Notes under the pieces: generated by a model
Told to the model about the DNA's origin: nothing
What the model saw: the letters and a program-made list of their open reading frames with translations, nothing else
Database searches by the model: none
Shown: piece after piece, positions 47,515 through 55,234 of the stretch
How positions within the stretch are numbered: the first letter of the stretch is position 1
How the letters are laid out: each line of letters starts with the position of its first letter
Assembly: GCA_019359115.1 (NCBI GenBank)
Contig: JAHHHW010000072.1
Coordinates: 1-64,000, forward strand
Length of the DNA stretch: 64,000 nt
Source of the DNA: Pelatocladus maniniholoensis HA4357-MV3
GTDB lineage: Bacteria > Cyanobacteriota > Cyanobacteriia > Cyanobacteriales > Nostocaceae
Direction of reading: 5' to 3'
Position numbers and translations under genes: made by a program

Positions 47515-48073
47515 AGAAAAATACACACCAGAAGAACTCGACTTCATCGCCATTGAAGACGAAACCAACCTAGAGACGAATGATTTGCAGGCTGTGGCTA
47601 TTCAAATCGAGAATATCACTGAGCGACAGCGACAAATTACCGCGAAAATTCAAATCCCCCAACCAGTGAAACAAGTTTGGGAAGTACTCACCAATTATGA
47701 AGCTTTAGCCGACTTTATCCCTAACTTAGCCCAAAGTCGCTTGCTAAAACACCCCAACGGTGGTATACGCTTGGAACAAATAGGTTCTCAACGCTTTTTA
47801 CGCATGAATTTTTCTGCACGTGTAGTTCTCGATCTTGAGGAACGCTTTCCCAAAGAAATCACTTTCCGGATGGTAGAGGGTGATTTTAAAGATTTCTCTG
47901 GTAGCTGGTGCTTAGAACCATGTTCTCTGGGTCAACAAATAGGAACTAATCTCTGCTACACAGTCAAAGTTTGGCCTAAACTGACTATGCCAGTAGGAAT
48001 TATTGAGCGTCGCGTTGCCAAAGACCTACAACTCAATTTACTGGCAATCTATCAGCGTTTACAGGGAACTTAG
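47507..48073 (+). CDS. SRPBCC/START-like (cyclase/dehydrase) protein
   Basis: A 188-residue protein starting at GTG 47507 inside the kinase stop region. The lipid-binding START-like domain (about 40-188) has QIPQPVKQVWEVLTNYEALADFIPNL, LEQIGSQRFLRMNFSARVVLDL and FSGSWCLEP, with the final VAKDLQLNLLAIYQRLQ helix. An acidic N-terminal tail (about 1-35) precedes it. The family carries hydrophobic ligands or acts in quinone or polyketide handling. Overlap with the kinase gene suggests a coupled operon, so the ligand may be linked to its signal. Confidence 0.88.
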   Translation: MTEEKYTPEELDFIAIEDETNLETNDLQAVAIQIENITERQRQITAKIQIPQPVKQVWEVLTNYEALADFIPNLAQSRLLKHPNGGIRLEQIGSQRFLRMNFSARVVLDLEERFPKEITFRMVEGDFKDFSGSWCLEPCSLGQQIGTNLCYTVKVWPKLTMPVGIIERRVAKDLQLNLLAIYQRLQGT

Positions 48074-48344
48074 ACAACCGATTTGGGATTTTGGGTTTTA
48101 GATTTTGGATTGATCCCCAGGATTTATCCGCTTTTTGTACTCTGCTCAGAATTACTTAGCAATGGAAGTATAACTAGATAACTCAGCATATGCGATCGCA
48201 GTTTCTCTTGTGCAAGCGATGTCCCGCTAAGAAGCCACTGCGCGTCGGGAGCATCTCATCTCTACAACTCCATGGATGCAATGCTCAAGCATTGTTGGAT
48301 AATTTGCGACGCAGGTTATTGAAGAGGTAGGGAATATGTTAAAC

Positions 48345-48366
48345 TTGTCATACTTTAGTATGACAA
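48345..48366. promoter_or_regulatory. Palindromic operator of the toxin-antitoxin pair
   Basis: TTGTCATACT and AGTATGACAA form a perfect 10-bp inverted repeat around a TT centre, 6 bases before the antitoxin start. RHH antitoxins autoregulate by binding such palindromes, so this is the likely autoregulatory site. Confidence 0.65.
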
Positions 48367-48372
48367 ATAATC

Positions 48373-48642
48373 ATGACTATGCGAATTAATGCCCGATTAG
48401 ATGAGGAACATGCTAATAAATTAACCTACATCCAACAGCAAACTCATCAGGCAGTAACGGATGTGATTAAGTTTGCTATTGACTTGTATTACGAACAGCT
48501 TCAGCACCAACAGCAAAAGAACCCGCTAGAATTGCTCACACAAACTGGTTTTATTGGTTGTGGTGAGGCAGATGCGAATCTGTCTGTAAACTACAAGTCT
48601 ATTCTGAAAGATGGCTTGAAAGCTAAATATGGTGATAGTTGA
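48373..48642 (+). CDS. RHH-type antitoxin
   Basis: An 89-residue protein. Residues about 1-45 fit a ribbon-helix-helix fold: MTMRINARLDEEHANKLTYIQQQTHQAVTDVIKFAIDLYYEQL (a strand, then two helices). The tail (about 50-89) is polar with a conserved-looking GFIGCGEADANLS and would wrap around the toxin. Its last 14 bases overlap the PIN toxin gene, as usual for such pairs. The ATG follows the palindromic operator directly. Confidence 0.85.
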   Translation: MTMRINARLDEEHANKLTYIQQQTHQAVTDVIKFAIDLYYEQLQHQQQKNPLELLTQTGFIGCGEADANLSVNYKSILKDGLKAKYGDS

Positions 48643-49051
48643 TACGGGCTTTTGGTTAGCCCTGGCGAATCGAAACGACCCATACCACACTAAAGCCATA
48701 ACGGCACTTGCTAATCTCAAAGAACCTCTGATTACGACTTGGGCTGTTATTACTGAAACTTGCTATCTACTTTTAACAACGATGGGGAATCATGCTCAAG
48801 TAAGTTTTATTAACAACTTATCTCTAGGGGGATTTACAGTTTTCGATTTGCAACCCGATCATGGGAAACGCATTTGTGAACTTATGGAAAAATATGCGGA
48901 TTTGCCAATGGATTTTGCTGATGCGTCACTAGTGGTTTTGGCAGAACACTTGGGACATGGAAGAATTCTTTCGGTTGACCGTAGAGATTTTAATGCTTAC
49001 CGTTGGAAAAATCAGCATCCGTTTGAAAATCTCATGCTTTTGGATAGTTGA
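48629..49051 (+). CDS. PIN-domain ribonuclease toxin (VapC-like)
   Basis: A 140-residue PIN protein. The acidic active site is complete: D5 (VIVDTGFWLAL), E43 (VITETCYLL), D95 and D98 (PMDFADASL), with D117/D120 near the end (LSVDRRDF). VapC toxins cleave tRNA or rRNA in a metal-dependent manner and are neutralised by the cognate antitoxin. The 14-base overlap ensures antitoxin-first translation. Confidence 0.9.
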   Translation: MVIVDTGFWLALANRNDPYHTKAITALANLKEPLITTWAVITETCYLLLTTMGNHAQVSFINNLSLGGFTVFDLQPDHGKRICELMEKYADLPMDFADASLVVLAEHLGHGRILSVDRRDFNAYRWKNQHPFENLMLLDS

Positions 49052-49173
49052 GAGGGTTTTGTAGGAGCGATCGCGTTTAAAGAAGTCGGGAATCTCGTAG
49101 CCGGAGGTAGAGCGATCGCCTGTTTGGGAAGTTTATACCAATTTGAAAAAAGAATGCGACAAACAGACCATTT

Positions 49174-49201
49174 GTAGAGACGCGATTTATCGCGTCTCTA
49201 C
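49174..49201. repeat. GTAGAGACGCGA hairpin repeat
   Basis: GTAGAGACGCGA (49174-49185) and TCGCGTCTCTAC (49190-49201) form a perfect 12-bp stem with a TTTA loop. This is a common dispersed cyanobacterial hairpin; a degenerate copy overlaps 7168-7192. Confidence 0.8.
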
Positions 49202-49273
49202 CCATGATCGCGTCTTTACCCAAGGATGTGTTGCAATCATTAATTGAATTGGTATTAAGTGCGATCGCATCAA

Positions 49274-49350
49274 CTGACACTACGAATATATCGGCTTGCA
49301 TTACTAATGTATCGGGTCGCATTGCCAATGTATCGGGTCGCATTTACGAT
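49274..49350. repeat. Short 21-bp tandem repeat (about 3.5 units)
   Basis: Units of the type GCATTACTAATGTATCGGGTC repeat with a 21-bp period; the better two end at 49337, and a diverged unit (ACTACGAATATATCGGCTT) precedes them. Read on the minus strand they give M-R-P-D-T-L-A/V heptads. Same period as the arrays at 4516 and 13800, but unrelated sequence. Confidence 0.7.
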
Positions 49351-49368
49351 CATGCGTACGCTAAATGT

Positions 49369-49806
49369 TTACTCTGAACTAGCGATCGGTTTACCCGCTT
49401 CAATTTCTGGCAATGCTTCTAAAATCAACTCTGTCATCACCGGACGACGTGCTAAGTCCAACAGTTGAGAATTACCCATCACTTGTTCAACCGTGGTAGG
49501 TTCAGCATTCAAGGACAACACCTGGCGGATTTGCTCATCGTTAAATTTCTCCAGTTCCAGGACTTCAAACTGCGGTGTTTCACCCGTCAGATTGGCTGTT
49601 GAGGCTTGCAATTCGGCGTTGAGTAAAGCCCGTCCTTCTTTGGCTTCGGGCTCGACACTTATTTCCTACTGATGGTTCACCTGTTGGTAGTGCTAAATAA
49701 TTCTGTGCTGCCAACCGTGCTATCTCTGTTTTAATTCCTTCTAATGTCGGCAACCTGTCGAGTTGTTCAGTGATAATTGCAATTCTTTTGTGTAGAGAAC
49801 GTTTTG
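49369..49806 (-). pseudogene. Remnant of a STAND/NACHT-type NTPase gene
   Basis: Two minus-strand pieces in different frames. The upstream piece (about 49660-49806) reads ...LHKRIAIITEQLDRLPTLEG then EIARLAAQNYLALPTGEPS. The downstream piece (about 49369-49655) reads AKEGRALLNAEL..., FEVLELEKFNDEQIRQVL and GNSQLLDLARRPVMTELIL, typical of the helical region after the NACHT core of cyanobacterial NACHT/pentapeptide proteins. Walker motifs are missing and the ends are abrupt, so this is debris of a large gene. Confidence 0.6.
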
Positions 49807-50068
49807 TATAAAAGGTAAATGCAGAGTTTGCTTATCCTTGACACAAACTTTCAAGTTGCAAAAACTTATCTAATGACTATTTCTACTGCGTTCAATCGCA
49901 TTTTTTACGAACATTTGTACTAAAACTGGTCTGGAATAAGTATGGAGTAAATACGAAAGCAAAATTTCTAGAGTTATGAATTCCCAAATTTATCAGTTAA
50001 CAGCCAAAAGACAAGTTCCGCAAGGCTTTGAATTAGCTTTACTGGTCTAGCTTCGGTATCAAAAACAA

Positions 50069-50141
50069 TACCCCCAGGGGAATTCGAATCCCCGTTACCT
50101 CCGTGAAAGGGAGGTGTCCTAGGCCTCTAGACGATGGGGGC
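50069..50141 (-). tRNA. tRNA-Glu (anticodon TTC)
   Basis: The 73-base gene on the minus strand begins GCCCCCATCGTCTAGAGG. It has the anticodon arm CCTCC-CTTTCAC-GGAGG with TTC, and a T-arm GGGGATTCGAATCCCC. The 3' acceptor strand TGGGGG pairs with CCCCCA, and discriminator A is at 50069. CCA is not encoded. In cyanobacteria tRNA-Glu also feeds tetrapyrrole synthesis. Confidence 0.95.
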
Positions 50142-50503
50142 GTGGTTTACACTTTTATAAATTTAGCGGCTTTTACTTTTAATGTCAACAGATTAAACGA
50201 ATAATTTGATAGCAAAATTTTAAATTGCAGCAGGTTAAACTTAGTGGAAGCAAAAGTGATTCATAACCAATTGTTAAAAAATGCACTTTAGGAGGTAAAC
50301 ATGACACTCAAAAGCTGATGCAGCAAGCATTAACGCCGTCTCAATTTTACCAATATGAACAAATTACTGTATTGTAGGTAACTAAGTAGAAAATATTTTT
50401 CTACTGAACCAAAAAGAATTAAGTTGTGATGTTGCACCTGGTAAGTTAAGTCTTTACAATTCTTTACAAGAGATTTTGAAAAACATAGCTCAAAATCTAC
50501 AAC
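50142..50503. other. Intergenic region between tRNA-Glu and the antiporter
   Basis: A strong ribosome site followed by ATG (AGGAGGTAAACATG at 50290-50303) leads only to a 5-codon peptide. In another frame, residues LMQQALTPSQFYQYEQITVL follow and stop, perhaps a relic of a small gene. No other feature seen. Confidence 0.4.
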
Positions 50504-52432
50504 ATGGAAGCATCTTTTGAAATCACCTTGCAGATGGTTATAGCCGTCGTTGCGGGCATTAGCGCTCAGGTAATAGCTGCGTACCTCCGAGTACCCAGTA
50601 TCGTATTTTTATTACTGTTTGGTATTCTGCTTGGCTCTGACGGCTTTGGGCTATTGCATCCCCATTTGTTAGGCACTGGATTAGAAGTTATTGTCGCTTT
50701 GGGAACGGCAATAATTTTGTTTGAAGGCGGACTTAATCTAGAACTGCGAGAGTTAAACAAAGTTTCTACAAGTTTGCAATTACTCGTAACTTTGGGAACT
50801 TTAATCACGTTACTTGGTGGGAGCATGGCGGCCCACTGGCTGGGTGAATTTCCTTGGCCGATCGCTTTTCTGTTCGCCTCTCTAGTAGTTGTCACAGGTC
50901 CGACGGTGATCAGTCCTCTACTTAAGCAAATTAATGTGGAACGACCAGTTGCCACATTGCTAGAAGGTGAAGGAGTTTTAATTGACCCTGTTGGAGCCAT
51001 TCTAGCCGTAGTAGTGCTGAACACGATCTTAAATGATAACGCCGATGCTTTTGGTGCTATCAGCAGCTTGCTAATGCGACTGGGTATTGGTGGCATAATT
51101 GGTGCCGTAGGCGGATGGCTGATGGCGTTAATTTGCAAATATGCCAATTTTCTTTCCTTTGAGGTCAAAAACTTAGTCGTCTTAGCTGGTTCCTGGGGCT
51201 TATTTGCATTAGCGCAAATGCTCCGCAGTGAATCAGGATTGATGGCGACTGTAGTGGCTGGCGTGGTGTTTGGAACCGCTTCGGTGCCAGAAGAACGACT
51301 ACTGCGACACTTCAAAGGTCAGTTGACGATTTTCTTCGTTTCAGTCTTATTCATCTTACTGGCTGCGGATTTATCTATCGACAGTTTATTTGCACTTGGT
51401 TGGGGCAGTTTATTTACTGTTTTGGCGTTAATGTTTATTGTGCGTCCAATCAACATTCTGTGTTGTACCTGGAATAGTGACTTGAACTGGCGACAAAAAC
51501 TGTTTCTGAGCTGGGTTGGACCCAAAGGGATTGTTTCTGCTTCTGTAGCTTCTTTATTTGCTATTTTACTGACCCAACACGGCATTAACGGTGGTGATGC
51601 CATTAAAGCTCTTGTCTTCTTGACAATTATCATGACAGTTTTCTGTCAGGGGCTAACTGCTGGCTGGATTGCTAGGTGGCTGGAAATTACCTCCAAAGAA
51701 GCCACAGGGGCGGTAATTGTTGGTTGCAATCCTTTGAGTATTTTCATTGGTCGCCTGCTACAAGAGAGAGGAGAAGCAGTTGTCATGATTGACACTGATC
51801 CTGAAGCAAGTCAACAAGCCCAAGCCGAAAACCTGCGAGTGTTAACTAGTAGTGCTTTAGATGCTGATGTTTTAGAAGAAGCAGGATTGGCTGCTATGGG
51901 GACTTTTTTGGCAATGACCAAAAATGGTGAAGTAAATTTTGTGTTAGCACAACGAGCCGCAGAAGAGTTTAATCCACCCCGTGTCTTAGCAATTTTCCCC
52001 CGTGACCCCCAAGCCAATAACGGTAAAAACAATACTAAAGTTAACCAGGCTTTTATCTCAGACTTTCAAATTAAAACCTGGAATCAATATCTCAAAGATG
52101 GGCAAGTCAAGTTAGGGATGACGACACTCAAAGAACCTGGTTTTTCATTGCAAAAGGTTCAGTTGCAAGCATTAATCCGGACTGGGGAGTTAGTACCACT
52201 ATTTTTAGAACGGGACGAGAAATTGCAAATCATACCTGCGGGTGAAGCTTGGCAAAATGGCGATCGCATTATCTACCTCTTGCACGATCCCAGACCGAAT
52301 CTTTTGAAACGCCTATCGGGTGGTAGAGATGCAAATCGCCTCTCTTTAGAAAAACTACCAGAAGTTGAAGAAATTCCGATCACTAAATTATCTCAATCTC
52401 AACTTTCTGCCAGTGATGTTCCTGCACCCTGA
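50504..52432 (+). CDS. CPA1-type Na+(K+)/H+ antiporter with TrkA-N domain
   Basis: A 642-residue protein. Residues about 1-400 form a 12- to 13-helix exchanger with LFEGGLNLELREL, TGPTVISPLLKQ and EGVLIDPVGAILAVVVLNTIL, the last holding the ND/DP-type ion-binding Asp. Residues about 405-530 are a Rossmann-like TrkA-N domain (AVIVGCNPLSIFIGRLLQERGEAVVMIDTDPE) that probably senses nucleotide, followed by a TrkA-C-like end (about 535-610). The role is pH, Na+ or K+ homeostasis. Its 3' end overlaps the convergent cytochrome b gene by 34 bases. Confidence 0.92.
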   Translation: MEASFEITLQMVIAVVAGISAQVIAAYLRVPSIVFLLLFGILLGSDGFGLLHPHLLGTGLEVIVALGTAIILFEGGLNLELRELNKVSTSLQLLVTLGTLITLLGGSMAAHWLGEFPWPIAFLFASLVVVTGPTVISPLLKQINVERPVATLLEGEGVLIDPVGAILAVVVLNTILNDNADAFGAISSLLMRLGIGGIIGAVGGWLMALICKYANFLSFEVKNLVVLAGSWGLFALAQMLRSESGLMATVVAGVVFGTASVPEERLLRHFKGQLTIFFVSVLFILLAADLSIDSLFALGWGSLFTVLALMFIVRPINILCCTWNSDLNWRQKLFLSWVGPKGIVSASVASLFAILLTQHGINGGDAIKALVFLTIIMTVFCQGLTAGWIARWLEITSKEATGAVIVGCNPLSIFIGRLLQERGEAVVMIDTDPEASQQAQAENLRVLTSSALDADVLEEAGLAAMGTFLAMTKNGEVNFVLAQRAAEEFNPPRVLAIFPRDPQANNGKNNTKVNQAFISDFQIKTWNQYLKDGQVKLGMTTLKEPGFSLQKVQLQALIRTGELVPLFLERDEKLQIIPAGEAWQNGDRIIYLLHDPRPNLLKRLSGGRDANRLSLEKLPEVEEIPITKLSQSQLSASDVPAP

Positions 52433-53067
52433 ACATTACTCTGTGCTAAGTTATCACCTTTAGAGTTGGCGAGTTGAGCTTTCATTTGTTTTTCTTGCCA
52501 CAATACACTCAATAAATGCACCACAGAAATGATAATGGCAGCAATGGAAAGAATATAGCTGTGGATGGTGTAAAGTCTTTGGATAGTGAGCGTACTAATT
52601 GCGCCACCACCAGTCAGGATTTCGCGTAGCTGCGAACCAATCAAAGGAATTGCTTCAACGGTTCCCAATTCAATACTAAAACGCCAGAATCCTTCTTGAT
52701 CCCAGCTTAAAATCATTGCTGTCCAACTTAAGCCAATTACAGTTAGGGTGAACAATATCGCACTAACCCACGCTGAGAACCAACTCTTGCGAAACTGTCT
52801 ACCCAAAAATAACACCACAATTTGCACAAGTGCGATCGCAATTACTCCATTACCAGCAATATTGTGGGCTTTGCGGAATAACCAACCATATTGCACCTGA
52901 TCTGTAATTAGTTTTAACGACTGATAAGCCCTACCTGCTGCTGGTTCGTAGTAAAAAGACAACAAAATGCCAGTAGAAGCTGCAACCAAAGATAGGGTAA
53001 TAATGACAACAGATAATACCGTAGCTATACGCTGCATAACCCTATTAAACTCGGTGCTTTCCATCAC
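52399..53067 (-). CDS. Cytochrome b6-like membrane protein with an altered haem site
   Basis: A 222-residue four-helix cytochrome b/b6 N-terminal-domain protein, aligned to PetB from memory. SFYYEPAAGRAYQSL, GWLFRKAHNIAG (H68), SWDQEGFWRF with AIPLIGSQLREIL, and RLYTIHSYIL (H169)...VVHLL (H184) correspond to PetB motifs. H68 and H169 match the ligands of one b haem. The second His of helix B is Gln82 (spacing 14 kept), so the other haem has lost a ligand, and the Cys for the covalent haem is Leu. It lies downstream of flv1 on the same strand with a 227-base gap. Confidence 0.85.
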   Translation of the reverse strand: MMESTEFNRVMQRIATVLSVVIITLSLVAASTGILLSFYYEPAAGRAYQSLKLITDQVQYGWLFRKAHNIAGNGVIAIALVQIVVLFLGRQFRKSWFSAWVSAILFTLTVIGLSWTAMILSWDQEGFWRFSIELGTVEAIPLIGSQLREILTGGGAISTLTIQRLYTIHSYILSIAAIIISVVHLLSVLWQEKQMKAQLANSKGDNLAQSNVQGAGTSLAES

Positions 53068-53159
53068 TCACCGCTCCTTTTCTTAGCTAGGAATGTACTT
53101 TTATAACAATTTTAACTAAGAAATATTAAGAAAATATAATTGCTAATTAACGTGACACG

Positions 53160-53199
53160 GAAGTACCCACTCTATGAGTACTCATAGAGTGGGTACTTC
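53160..53199. repeat. 40-bp perfect palindrome
   Basis: Bases 53160-53179 (GAAGTACCCACTCTATGAGT) are followed immediately by their exact inverse (53180-53199). Flanking TGACAC (53153-53158) and GTGTCA (53208-53213) can extend the hairpin. It lies between the flv1 stop and the cytochrome b start, with no poly-T tract typical of an intrinsic terminator. Confidence 0.9.
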
Positions 53200-53294
53200 T
53201 ACGTAATGTGTCAATTTAGCGATCGCATAAAAAACCACAATGAAAAGGTAGTTAATATTTGCTCATTCCAAACAACCACCAACTACCAACCAAA

Positions 53295-55010
53295 TTAATA
53301 ATGACTACCCGCCTTACGGTGATGCATAGCTGTCACAGTATCCGGTTGCAATAACTTACCATTATCAACGATCGCATACACCACCCAATGGTCGCCGCAT
53401 TCCATGCGTTTGTTAACTGAACATTCCAAATAAGCTATTGAGTCAGTGATGATTGCACAACCGTTATCTGCAACTGCTGTGGAAAAGTCCTTAAATCTAT
53501 CTTCTCCGGGAGCAAAGTTTTTGCGGAAGTGTTTCATATAATCTTGGTAATTTTCTTCACCCAAGATATTCAAAACAAACTTACCGCCTGTATGCATAAT
53601 CGATTCAACCGCTCTTTCTTTGGCTATAGCTACAGTAATTCCCGGTGGGTTAAAAGTTGCTTGTGATACCCATGCTCCCAACATCCCCGTAGAAACTTCA
53701 CCTTGCTTGGCTGTGACGACGCAAACAGAACCAACAATCCGCCCAACAGCTTGTTCCATTTGTGTTGCAGCAGCTTGAGTCAAACGTGGTTTTTTTGCTT
53801 TTCTCAGGCTTTGGGCAAAATCTGTTGCCATTTCTTCACATTCTTTGAGCATGACATCTGTGGGTTTAAATCTGGCCTTTAAAGTTTCAAAGCCAAATCG
53901 ATAACCAGCATCTTTGAGCTTACCTTCAATTAAATCAAAAGCTTCGCCACTCCAGCCATAGGAACCAAAGACACCAGCTAATTTGCTGTTGTCACCAACG
54001 GCGAGAACAATACCCAAAGCAGTGTGAATTGGTGTCGGTGCATTCCCACCAATAGTGGGAGAACCCATAATAAAGCCATCACATTTTTCAATTGCATTAC
54101 GAACTTCATCGGGTTCAGCAAATTCACAGTTAATTGATTCGACAGCAACTCCACCTTTAGTCAATCCCAAAGCAAAAGCTTGTGCCAAAGTTGCAGTGTT
54201 ACCATAAGCTGAAGCATAAAGCAAGGCAACGGTAATCTCACGTTCAGTTTGTGACTTGCTCCAAATTTCGTAGGCTTTGGCTAGTTCCAACAAGCCGTAG
54301 CGAATCAATGGCCCGTGAATAGTAGCATACATTCGCACTTGCAACTCTGATAATTTTTCCAAAGCAGCTTGCACGTGAGTAGCATGGGGAGCCATCAAAC
54401 AGTCAAAATAGTAGTGCTGGTCTTCTTTAAGGAGATCCCAATCTTCATCAAAAACTTCATCACCGCACAAATGCGTCCCAAATAGCTTATTCGAGTAAAG
54501 AATTTGGGTTTGTTCGTCGTAAGTACAAAGTCCTGTTGGCCAGCGTGGACTGGGGATCGGAAAGAATCTTAAAATATGACCCTTACCCAAATCCAGAGTT
54601 TCTTTCCCTCGCATAGAAATAATTTTCAGTTCGCGATTGGGGAAAGCTGCGCGTAAATTCGCAGCACAAGGAAGGGAACAAACAAAAGTCAGTTTGGGAA
54701 CTAAATCTAAAAGTGCTTTGAGTGTGGCAACCCGGTTAGGATTAAAATGACCAAGAATCACATAATCCAACCGTTCCCAATCATTTAAACACTGCCTAAG
54801 TGGATCTAAATAAATTAAGCTAAAAGTTTCCGGTGGTGGATCAATGACTGCGACTTTATCACCACTAATTACATAAGAATTAGAGGTTGTACCTCTAGCT
54901 AAGGCGTATTCAATTTCAAACCGCAGGCGTGTCCAACTGCGCGCGCGCAGCACAGTTGTATTTGTCGCAATTGGTAAAACCTGCACATCGCGAGGATTAG
55001 GATTGGTCAT
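53295..55010 (-). CDS. flv1: Flavodiiron protein, Flv1 type
   Basis: The 571-residue protein has a beta-lactamase-like domain (about 1-255), a flavodoxin domain (about 260-410, LLYASAYGNTATLAQA) and a C-terminal flavin-reductase domain (about 425-571), the cyanobacterial class C layout. The diiron ligands are degenerate: HxExDH is H88-x-N-x-N-R, the next His is Arg156 and the Asp is Lys175; only H232 remains. That pattern is the Flv1 subtype, which functions as a heterodimer with Flv3 in NAD(P)H-driven O2 photoreduction. It lies downstream of flv3 in one operon. Confidence 0.9.
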   Translation of the reverse strand: MTNPNPRDVQVLPIATNTTVLRARSWTRLRFEIEYALARGTTSNSYVISGDKVAVIDPPPETFSLIYLDPLRQCLNDWERLDYVILGHFNPNRVATLKALLDLVPKLTFVCSLPCAANLRAAFPNRELKIISMRGKETLDLGKGHILRFFPIPSPRWPTGLCTYDEQTQILYSNKLFGTHLCGDEVFDEDWDLLKEDQHYYFDCLMAPHATHVQAALEKLSELQVRMYATIHGPLIRYGLLELAKAYEIWSKSQTEREITVALLYASAYGNTATLAQAFALGLTKGGVAVESINCEFAEPDEVRNAIEKCDGFIMGSPTIGGNAPTPIHTALGIVLAVGDNSKLAGVFGSYGWSGEAFDLIEGKLKDAGYRFGFETLKARFKPTDVMLKECEEMATDFAQSLRKAKKPRLTQAAATQMEQAVGRIVGSVCVVTAKQGEVSTGMLGAWVSQATFNPPGITVAIAKERAVESIMHTGGKFVLNILGEENYQDYMKHFRKNFAPGEDRFKDFSTAVADNGCAIITDSIAYLECSVNKRMECGDHWVVYAIVDNGKLLQPDTVTAMHHRKAGSHY

Positions 55011-55029
55011 AGGTATTTACGTGAGGGGA

Positions 55030-55220
55030 GGGAATTTGTGGAGATAGGGGATCGGGGATTCTCCAGAGGAGACGCTACGCGTAGAGGCGCAAGCGGCTTC
55101 TCACAGAGTACGGGGATCGGGGATTGGGGATCAGGGATTGGGGATTGATTATTCTCCTTTGTCCCCACGTCTGCGTGCAAAGAGTTCCCTTGTCTTCCTT
55201 GTCTCCCCACTCTCCCGTGT
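55030..55220. repeat. GGGGATT-type heptanucleotide repeat and short dispersed repeat between flv3 and flv1
   Basis: A degenerate tract of GGGGATCGGGGATTGGGGATC type is flanked by CTCCAGAGGAGACGCTACGCG, a common cyanobacterial repeat word. It may lower or alter co-transcription of the pair. Confidence 0.7.
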
Positions 55221-55234
55221 CCCCATTTGCCTTA

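Noticed and set aside
50566-51315. 249-codon minus-strand frame opposite the antiporter
   Set aside because: It is antisense to a clear transporter gene and has Ser/Pro-rich nonsense composition.
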